The position numbers and the translations under genes are program-made. Below, piece after piece: positions 1-3,874 of a DNA stretch of 6,839 nt (the first letter of the stretch is position 1; each line of letters begins with the position of its first letter). Below the pieces are notes generated by a model. The model was not told the origin of the DNA, did no database searches, and saw only the letters and a program-made list of their open reading frames with translations. Source of the DNA: an uncultured Microbacterium sp. (GTDB lineage Bacteria; Actinomycetota; Actinomycetes; Actinomycetales; Microbacteriaceae); assembly GCF_943912325.1 (NCBI RefSeq), contig NZ_CALTTX010000080.1:1-6839 (forward strand). Direction: 5' to 3'.

Positions 1-7
1 GGTGTGA

Positions 8-97
8 TCGGCGCTGACCGGCTGGCGCGTTTCGGACCCCGCGGAGTCGGCCGAGCTCGTCGCCGCTCGGCGGGCCTGGCGCCTCTCGAGGGCTTGA
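8..97 (+). other. Coding-looking fragment at left edge, status unresolved
   Basis: The frame starting at base 8 reads 29 codons to a TGA at 95-97. Nearly all of its third positions are G or C, as expected for a real gene in this genome, and the peptide (GWRVSDPAESAELVAARRAW and a few more residues) looks protein-like. The same frame has a TGA at 5-7 and no ATG or GTG between the two stops, so it is not an intact gene in this window. It could be the frameshifted or decayed 3' end of an upstream gene, or chance openness in GC-rich DNA. A second reading starts at GTG 4-6 and ends at TGA 118-120 (38 codons), but it is Arg/Gly-rich and less convincing. No family was recognised. Confidence 0.2.
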
Positions 98-116
98 AAC
101 GCGGGGTGCTCGTGGG

Positions 117-146
117 GTGACCCGGCGCCGCTGCGCCTGCGAGAAT
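117..146 (+). promoter_or_regulatory. Putative promoter of the DUF1905 gene (leaderless)
   Basis: A -35-like GTGACC (117-122) and a -10-like GAGAAT (141-146) are separated by 18 bases. A TG dinucleotide one base before the -10 fits an extended -10. The ATG at 154 begins 7 bases after the -10, about where transcription should start, and there is no Shine-Dalgarno sequence. This suggests a leaderless mRNA, which is common in actinobacteria. The hexamers are imperfect, so the call rests mainly on spacing and on the same layout recurring at two other genes in the window. Confidence 0.4.
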
Positions 147-153
147 CGTGCGC

Positions 154-447
154 ATGCAGATCGAGTTCGAGACCGATGTCTTTCGGTGGGAGTCGCGGGC
201 CGATCTGTGGTGCTTCGGCGCCGTGCCGGTTGACCTGTCGGACCTGATTCGTGAGTTGCCGCTCGCGCCCCGCGGGTTCGGATCGGTGCCCGTCGAAGTG
301 CGGATCGAGCACGTCTCGTGGCGAACGTCGGTGTTTCCGAACAGCGATGGCCGGTTCGTGTTCGCGATCAAGAAGTCGGTGCGCGATGCGCTCGGGATCG
401 GCCTCGGCGACACCGTCACGGTCGAGCTCGCGACGATCGGCGTCTGA
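154..447 (+). CDS. DUF1905 domain protein
   Basis: A small soluble protein of 97 residues that consists almost entirely of a DUF1905 domain (small beta-rich domain, molecular function unknown). The family pattern is visible: an N-terminal beta strand with the FETDVFRWES stretch, a central PRGFGSVPVEVRI segment, the SWRTSVFP strand, and a C-terminal KKSVRDALGIGLGDTVTVEL stretch in which the Lys-rich helix is followed by a G-D-x-V-T-V strand. There is no signal peptide or membrane segment. An in-frame GTG at 148 would add two residues. ATG 154 is preferred because it sits 7 bases after a putative -10 and no ribosome binding site precedes either start. The fluC pair starts 41 bases after the stop but appears to have its own promoter, so co-transcription is possible but not required. 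DUF1905 proteins are sometimes linked to YdeI-type stress proteins; nothing here shows that role. The family call is fairly firm and the function is unknown. Confidence 0.82.
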   Translation: MQIEFETDVFRWESRADLWCFGAVPVDLSDLIRELPLAPRGFGSVPVEVRIEHVSWRTSVFPNSDGRFVFAIKKSVRDALGIGLGDTVTVELATIGV

Positions 448-476
448 GCTCCCGCACTCGGCCATCAGCCGCGGCG

Positions 477-482
477 TAGAGT
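477..482 (+). promoter_or_regulatory. Putative -10 element for the fluC pair (leaderless)
   Basis: TAGAGT at 477-482 matches the actinobacterial TAnnnT -10 pattern. The GTG at 489 follows after 6 bases, so transcription would begin at or within a base of the start codon. No Shine-Dalgarno sequence is present. No good -35 is visible at the expected 17-base distance. The gap of 41 bases after the DUF1905 gene contains nothing else recognisable. Confidence 0.4.
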
Positions 483-488
483 GTGCGC

Positions 489-1349
489 GTGAGCGATGCG
501 CGGGGGGAGTTGCCGCGCGATCCGGATGCTGGGGGTGAGGCATCCACTCGTCCGTTGCACTTTCGCTTGGGCGCTCTCGGGCTGGTTTTCGCCGGCGGTG
601 TTGTCGGGACGGCGGTGCGTGAAGCGCTGAGCCTGGCGTTTCCGGCGATCGGCGGTGTGCCCGTCACGATCTTCGCGATCAACGTCGTCGGGGCCTTTGC
701 GCTCGGGATGCTGCTCGAGGCGCTCGTGCGTCGTGGCTCCGATGTCGGCGCGCGCCGGTCGGTGCGGCTGTTCGTCGGTACGGGTGTGCTCGGCGGGTTC
801 ACGACCTACAGTGCTCTCGCGAGCGATTCGGCGCAGCTGATTGCCGGGCTCGTGGGGCCGGGGAGTCCCGGTCTGAGTGGTGGTTCTGGTGGCGCTACCG
901 GAGTCGGAGTCGCGGTGGGGGTCGGATACGCGCTCGCGACCGTCGTCGTCGGCGCGCTCGCGACCATCGCCGGGATCGCCGCCGGCGCCGCGCTAACCCG
1001 TGGGCGTGGGCGTGGGCGTGGATCTGGATCCGGACCTGCGGCTGGTCGCGAACCAGTTCCTGACCCTGCTCACGAGCCCGGTCCTGACGGTGGGCGCGAA
1101 GGTGGGCGCGAGCCAGGACCCGGCCGTAGTCGTGGGTCAGGTCCTGACGGCGGTCGCGAACGAGGGCCCGACCGTGGGCTCGAATCGGGTCCCGAAGGTG
1201 GTCGTGAACCAGGTCCTGACGGTGGCTACGAGCCAGGGCCTGACGATGGGCGCGCACGAAGGTTTGTCGGTGGCCGCGACCGGGCGCCCGGCCGCGGGTC
1301 TTCGCGCGTGCGTACCACGGACAGAGACTCTCTTGGAGGCGACGAGTGA
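489..1349 (+). CDS. crcB: Fluoride ion channel FluC/CrcB, first subunit, with long repeat tail
   Basis: Subunit of a dual-topology membrane channel that lets fluoride leave the cytoplasm down its electrochemical gradient and so protects against fluoride toxicity. FluC signatures are clear: the first helix with GGVVGTAVRE (about 36-45), the second with FAINVVGAFALG containing the conserved pore Asn (N65), and the third with GTGVLGGFTTYSAL (97-110). A fourth helix covers about 139-169. The usual Phe box TTFSTF is altered to TTYSAL, so both pore Phe positions differ. Arginines cluster before helix 1, between helices 2 and 3, and after helix 4, which predicts N and C termini inside. Typical FluC proteins have about 125 residues. 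This one has 286, because of an extra 20-residue N terminus, a Gly/Ser/Pro-rich loop between helices 3 and 4, and a tail of about 116 residues (171-286) of RG and GPDGGREP-like repeats. GTG 489 is chosen over GTG 483 because 483 directly abuts the -10. The gene overlaps the second fluC by 4 bases (GTGA). Confidence 0.85.
   Translation: MSDARGELPRDPDAGGEASTRPLHFRLGALGLVFAGGVVGTAVREALSLAFPAIGGVPVTIFAINVVGAFALGMLLEALVRRGSDVGARRSVRLFVGTGVLGGFTTYSALASDSAQLIAGLVGPGSPGLSGGSGGATGVGVAVGVGYALATVVVGALATIAGIAAGAALTRGRGRGRGSGSGPAAGREPVPDPAHEPGPDGGREGGREPGPGRSRGSGPDGGRERGPDRGLESGPEGGREPGPDGGYEPGPDDGRARRFVGGRDRAPGRGSSRVRTTDRDSLGGDE
999..1021 (+). repeat. 6-bp microsatellite (CGTGGG) inside the first fluC
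   Basis: CGTGGG is repeated 3.8 times without error, encoding alternating Arg-Gly directly after the fourth membrane helix. The unit is two codons long, so gain or loss of copies keeps the frame. The exactness suggests recent expansion or slippage. Confidence 0.85.
1032..1259 (+). repeat. 24-bp degenerate tandem repeats encoding an octapeptide tail
   Basis: About nine successive units of the pattern GPDGGREP are encoded: GPAAGREP, VPDPAHEP, GPDGGREG (followed by an extra GREP), GPGRSRGS, GPDGGRER, GPDRGLES, GPEGGREP, GPDGGYEP and GPDDGRAR. The period is 24 bases except for one 12-base insertion. GGTCCTGACGG recurs exactly at 1080, 1140 and 1212, while other units have drifted. The reading frame is preserved through all units and into the overlap with the next gene. 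This suggests the tail is kept as protein and is not simply read-through of junk. Confidence 0.85.
1335..1339 (+). promoter_or_regulatory. Ribosome binding site of the second fluC
   Basis: GGAGG lies 6 bases before GTG 1346, inside the last codons of the first fluC. It fixes the start of the second gene and, with the GTGA stop-start overlap, indicates translational coupling. It is the only strong Shine-Dalgarno sequence noticed in front of a gene here, which fits an internal operon gene whose mRNA has a leader. Confidence 0.8.
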
Positions 1350-1738
1350 ACGCCGGGGTGTTCGTGCTGGTGGCGCTCGCCGGAGGGGTCGGGGCGGTGG
1401 CGCGTTTCGTGCTCGACGGTGTGGTGCGATCCTGGCTTCGGCGGCCCACCGTTCGGGGAACGGTGTTGATCAACGTGTCGGGATCGCTCTTGCTCGGCCT
1501 CATCGCGGGACTCGCGGCGGGAAGTGTTCTGTCGCCGGTTGCGGCGGCAATCATCGGCACGGGATTCCTCGGCGGATACACGACCTTTTCCACCGCAAGC
1601 TACGAAGCAGTGCGGCTGCTGCAGCAGCACCGCTGGGGCGCCGGCCTCGCGAATGCTTTCGGTGTCATCGTCGTCGCCACCCTCGCCGCAGGCCTCGGAC
1701 TGTGGGCAGGAATCGCCCTCGCCGCCGCGCTGGCCTGA
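1346..1738 (+). CDS. crcB: Fluoride ion channel FluC/CrcB, second subunit
   Basis: Compact FluC subunit of 130 residues, the normal family length. It has four membrane helices: about 3-24 with the GGVGAVARF motif, 38-58 with GTVLINVSGSLLLG and the conserved pore Asn N43, 66-90 with GTGFLGGYTTFSTASYE, and 100-127. In the Phe box the first Phe is kept (F81) and the second is Ala (A84), unlike the first subunit, which has Tyr and Leu. Basic residues lie between helices 1 and 2 (R28, R32, R33, R37) and near the start of helix 4, while the loop between helices 2 and 3 and both ends are uncharged. This predicts termini outside, opposite to the first subunit, so the two probably assemble antiparallel. 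The start is set by GGAGG six bases upstream and the overlap with the previous stop. The final four codons form the first part of a 26-bp tandem array that continues downstream. Confidence 0.93.
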   Translation: MNAGVFVLVALAGGVGAVARFVLDGVVRSWLRRPTVRGTVLINVSGSLLLGLIAGLAAGSVLSPVAAAIIGTGFLGGYTTFSTASYEAVRLLQQHRWGAGLANAFGVIVVATLAAGLGLWAGIALAAALA

Positions 1739-1821
1739 TCTCGTCACATTCCGCGCTGACCTGGCCTCGTCACATTCCGCGCTCGCCTGGCCTCGTCACA
1801 TCCTGCGCTGGCCTGATCTCG
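1727..1821 (+). repeat. 26-bp tandem array starting at the end of the second fluC
   Basis: Four tandem units begin at 1727, 1753, 1779 and 1805, the last one partial (17 bases). Each opens with GCGCT and runs through CTCGTCACATTCC or a close variant. Units 1 and 4 share GCGCTGGCCTGATCTCG exactly, 78 bases apart (3 x 26). Unit 1 includes the last four codons of the gene, so the array appears to have grown from the gene's own 3' end. Weaker echoes (CCTGATCTCGTC near 1840, GCGCTGGCGCGATCTCG near 1907) suggest an older, decayed extension. No function is known. Confidence 0.85.
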
Positions 1822-2162
1822 GGTTTGATCGGGTGCGCGCCTGATCTCGTCGTATGCGATGCCGTGCACCTGCGCCGGACGGTGGGCGAGAACGGTGACC
1901 GCCGCCGCGCTGGCGCGATCTCGCTCAGGGGTTGCGGCGAGCCACCGTAGAGATGACCGCGCTCGAGTCGTCCTTTCGGGGTCGCGGTATGCCCGGCGCC
2001 AGGCTGTCATTCACACGCGTGCTCACGTTCGCTGTTGCAGGGTGCGCAGCCCGCCCGCCCACCCGACTGCCCGACCGCCGTTGCACTAGCGCTGCGCTCA
2101 ACGCCCGCGTGTGTATGCCTTGCGCTGCGCGTTGCTCGCTCGCGGGCCCGCAGTCGTCACCC
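1739..2162. other. Gap between convergent genes, no credible gene
   Basis: These 424 bases separate the + strand fluC pair from the - strand HNH gene. Short open frames exist on both strands, but their peptides are Arg/Ala-rich, lack family features and have no start signals, so they are not called. The region holds most of the 26-bp array at its left end and imperfect stem-loops at 1893-1947, 2094-2139 and 2158-2173, which may together serve as transcription stops for both sides. None is followed by a U tract. Confidence 0.6.
1893..1947. other. Imperfect stem-loop in the convergent gap
   Basis: CGGTG (1893-1897) pairs with CACCG (1943-1947), and CGCCGC (1900-1905) pairs with GCGGCG (1934-1939). 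A small internal loop lies between the two stems and a 28-base terminal loop closes them. It could act as a terminator for the fluC genes, but no T run follows and such pairings arise easily at this GC content. Confidence 0.25.
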
Positions 2163-2173
2163 TCAAAAGGGTG
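2158..2173 (-). terminator. Short hairpin over the HNH gene stop codon
   Basis: CACCCT (2158-2163) and AGGGTG (2168-2173) form a perfect 6-bp stem with a 4-base loop, and the stop codon (2163-2165) lies within it. A 10-bp perfect palindrome (GCGGGCCCGC, 2142-2151) follows in the direction of HNH transcription. Neither is followed by U residues, so this is at best a weak intrinsic terminator. Confidence 0.25.
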
Positions 2174-3788
2174 GGTCCTCGGCGAGGGGCACGATCGGCG
2201 GCGTGTCGGGTGGCTCTAGCGTGTCGCGTGGCTCCGGGGTGTCGGGTGGTGCTGGCGTCTCGAAGGCATGGCTCGCGCTTCGACCGGGCTCGCGCGAGGC
2301 CGGGTCGGGCGTGAAGCGGACGGTTCGGAGTTCGCCCGGTGGGATGCCCGCGGCCTGCGCGATAACGGTGGCGTGCGTGGCGGGAACGTCGGTGTAGCGG
2401 CGCCCGGAGGGTGCGGTCCATATGAGGTGCCCGCCGTGGACCTGCTTCACAGTCCAGGGCGTGTTGTGCTTCAGGCTGTGGTGCCGGCGGCAAAGATGCG
2501 CGAGGTTGTCGTGCGTCGTGCTGCCGCGGAAGGCCGCGTCGTGCGTGTGGTCGAGGTCGCAGCGATGCGCTGCTTGACGGCACCCGGGGAATCGGCACGT
2601 GGTGTCGCGGGCCCGCAGATACCGGGTGAGAGGCTCGGAAGGCCGGTAGCGATCGACGTGCAAGACCGTGCCCGTCATCGGGTGCGCCATCACACGGTCG
2701 AGGCCGGGCGTGTTGCCCGCGAGTCGGCGGGCCGTCTCGGGGTCGATCGGGCAGGTACCGGCGAGCATGGCGGGAGTGCGCGTCAGGGCCACTTCGCTCG
2801 TGCCTGCCGAGCCCGCTGACCCTGCCGATCCTGCTGAGTCTGCGGAGCCGGCCGACTCGCGAGGGGTCGCGAGCGCGAGAACCGGGACCGTGATCTGCAC
2901 GTGAGCTCGAATCGCACCGAGCCCGCCGCCATCGGGGTCGGGCGTGGGGTCGAGCGTCGGCACGCTCGTGAGAAGGGTGTCGCTCAAGATGTCGACCCGC
3001 CGCTGATCGAGAGTGCGGTGGTCGCCAGTGAAGATGTTGCCGCGCTCTTCAGCACGATCACCAGCATCGGCCTGTGCATCGAGCGCGTTTGTCAGTCGCT
3101 CGAGTTCTCGGGCCTGGCTGGTGAGACGGTCGTAGATCGCCTTGCCGATGACGGCGGGGGTGATCACCGTGAGTTGCGACATGCCATCGGGGAGGAAGCG
3201 GAGCGAAACTCCGCGTGATTGCGCTGCCTCGTGGTGACGTTCGCTCAGCGAGCGCGGGTTGAGTTCTTCGGCGACGACCGCGAGTCGCGCGCCGAGCGGT
3301 GCGGGGGCGAGAGTCTCGGCGAAGCGCAACGCCGCGTGTTCAAATGCCTCGCGCGCTTCGGGGTCATCGATCGGCGAGCCGTGGTGCACGATCTGGTCGA
3401 CCTGCAACCGGTGCACGCGAGCCTCGGTGTAGGCCGCGAAGGTCAAGGGGAACTCTTCGCGCAACGTCACGGCATCGGCCAATTGATGTTGCACCGACCG
3501 ATCGTTCAATCGCGCAGCGCCGGCCAGTTCGGCCGCGATCTGACGCAACGGCATCTCTCGATCGCGTCCCGCGGCGTTGGAAATCAGCGCGATCCGGTCG
3601 TACGCCACACGCCCAGCCCGCGCGAGCACGGACGCGCGGGCGGCTTGAGCGCGAGCTTCTGCCGCGACGACTTCGTCCCATTCGAGCAGCAGGTCGCGCA
3701 CCTCAGTGTCGATGTACGCCCCCGAGGCCTCGCCCGGCACGCCGTCGTCGCCGGAAGCGCCGGGCGTGGGGTCGGGAGGAGTGGTCAT
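2163..3788 (-). CDS. DUF222 / HNH endonuclease family protein (13E12 type)
   Basis: Protein of 541 residues with the standard actinobacterial arrangement: an alpha-helical DUF222 region (about 30-300) followed by a C-terminal HNH nuclease domain (about 385-450). The nuclease site shows paired cysteines C398 and C403, C410, the DLDHTHD segment with D413 and H414, N428 in HDNLAHLC, and C433, H436 and H437. These fit a zinc-bound beta-beta-alpha metal nuclease that cuts DNA. The real substrate of this family is not settled. Between the domains lies a Ser-Ala-Gly repeat linker (about 311-331). After the nuclease is a Pro-rich tail with hexapeptide repeats ending in DT (about 511-530). The ATG at 3788 is chosen because translation upstream lies in an AT-rich promoter region and the start sits 6 bases after a TATTAT -10. 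The gene follows dnaE2 on the same strand after 86 bases. Members in M. tuberculosis (13E12 repeat family) are LexA-controlled and behave partly like mobile elements; an SOS-like box in this promoter suggests the same control here. Family call firm, cellular role open. Confidence 0.93.
   Translation of the reverse strand: MTTPPDPTPGASGDDGVPGEASGAYIDTEVRDLLLEWDEVVAAEARAQAARASVLARAGRVAYDRIALISNAAGRDREMPLRQIAAELAGAARLNDRSVQHQLADAVTLREEFPLTFAAYTEARVHRLQVDQIVHHGSPIDDPEAREAFEHAALRFAETLAPAPLGARLAVVAEELNPRSLSERHHEAAQSRGVSLRFLPDGMSQLTVITPAVIGKAIYDRLTSQARELERLTNALDAQADAGDRAEERGNIFTGDHRTLDQRRVDILSDTLLTSVPTLDPTPDPDGGGLGAIRAHVQITVPVLALATPRESAGSADSAGSAGSAGSAGTSEVALTRTPAMLAGTCPIDPETARRLAGNTPGLDRVMAHPMTGTVLHVDRYRPSEPLTRYLRARDTTCRFPGCRQAAHRCDLDHTHDAAFRGSTTHDNLAHLCRRHHSLKHNTPWTVKQVHGGHLIWTAPSGRRYTDVPATHATVIAQAAGIPPGELRTVRFTPDPASREPGRSASHAFETPAPPDTPEPRDTLEPPDTPPIVPLAEDPPF
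2203..2256 (-). repeat. 18-bp tandem repeats encoding the Pro-rich tail of the HNH protein
   Basis: Three 18-base units start at 2203, 2221 and 2239, each beginning GTGTCG(G/C)GTGG on the + strand. On the coding strand they give a hexapeptide repeated three times (PAPPDT, PEPRDT, LEPPDT). They lie beyond the nuclease domain and probably form a disordered tail. Confidence 0.75.
2797..2856 (-). repeat. Ser-Ala-Gly linker repeats in the HNH protein
   Basis: The coding strand reads about six SAG or SAD tripeptides between the DUF222 region and the nuclease half. Different synonymous codons are used in successive units, so the repeat is preserved as protein more than as DNA. It is probably a flexible linker. 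Confidence 0.75.
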
Positions 3789-3794
3789 GACTCA

Positions 3795-3823
3795 ATAATA
3801 GAACAGATGTACGATAGAAGCAA
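3795..3823 (-). promoter_or_regulatory. Promoter of the HNH gene (leaderless)
   Basis: On the - strand, TTGCTT (3818-3823) serves as -35 and TATTAT (3795-3800) as -10, with exactly 17 bases between them. The ATG at 3788 comes 6 bases after the -10, and no Shine-Dalgarno sequence is present, so the transcript would be leaderless. The surrounding 69 bases (3789-3857) are only about 38% G+C by hand count, far below the rest of the window. Confidence 0.65.
3799..3814. promoter_or_regulatory. Putative LexA (SOS) box in the HNH promoter
   Basis: TAGAACAGATGTACGA matches the mycobacterial SOS consensus TCGAAC-N4-GTTCGA at 10 of 12 fixed positions, with one mismatch in each half. It lies in the spacer between the -35 and -10 of the HNH promoter, where bound LexA would block RNA polymerase. 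A second, weaker site overlaps the -35: CGAACAAACACTTG on the - strand (3821-3834) has a perfect left half and a poor right half. LexA control of DUF222/13E12 genes is known in M. tuberculosis; binding here is inferred from sequence only. Confidence 0.5.
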
Positions 3824-3829
3824 GTGTTT

Positions 3830-3857
3830 GTTCGAATCTTGTGGAGATCTATCGAAC
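3830..3857. other. Bulged inverted repeat between dnaE2 and the HNH gene
   Basis: GTTCGA (3830-3835) and TCGAAC (3852-3857) form outer arms. ATCT (3836-3839) and AGAT (3845-3848) form an inner stem around a TGTGG loop, with CTA (3849-3851) bulged out. It lies about 17 bases after the dnaE2 stop and could act as a weak terminator or protect the dnaE2 mRNA end, but no U tract follows. The arms are also SOS-box half-sites in outward order. Confidence 0.35.
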
Positions 3858-3874
3858 ATCGTCGAGCAAGCCGT

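Noticed and set aside
448..488. Fluoride riboswitch upstream of the fluC pair
   Set aside because: The 41-base gap is too short for the crcB RNA aptamer, the gene appears leaderless, and no aptamer-like structure was seen.
1032..1259. Tandem repeats as a CRISPR array
   Set aside because: The units abut without unique spacers, are in frame with a gene and encode a regular octapeptide.
489..1349. Tail of the first FluC as the result of a frameshift past the normal stop
   Set aside because: The octapeptide pattern and frame are maintained over nine units and the gene ends in a proper overlap with the next start, so no frameshift is needed to explain it.
895..1593. - strand frames opposite the fluC pair
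   Set aside because: They are His/Arg/Ala-rich and mirror the repeat tail, with no start signals or family motifs.
1000..1950. 316-codon + strand frame across both fluC genes
   Set aside because: It overlaps two convincing FluC genes in another frame, its start lies in the microsatellite, and its sequence is low-complexity with no domain.
2163..3788. HNH gene as part of an insertion sequence or intein/group II intron
   Set aside because: No terminal inverted repeats, target duplication, transposase or intron structure flank it. The protein has the complete stand-alone DUF222-HNH architecture.
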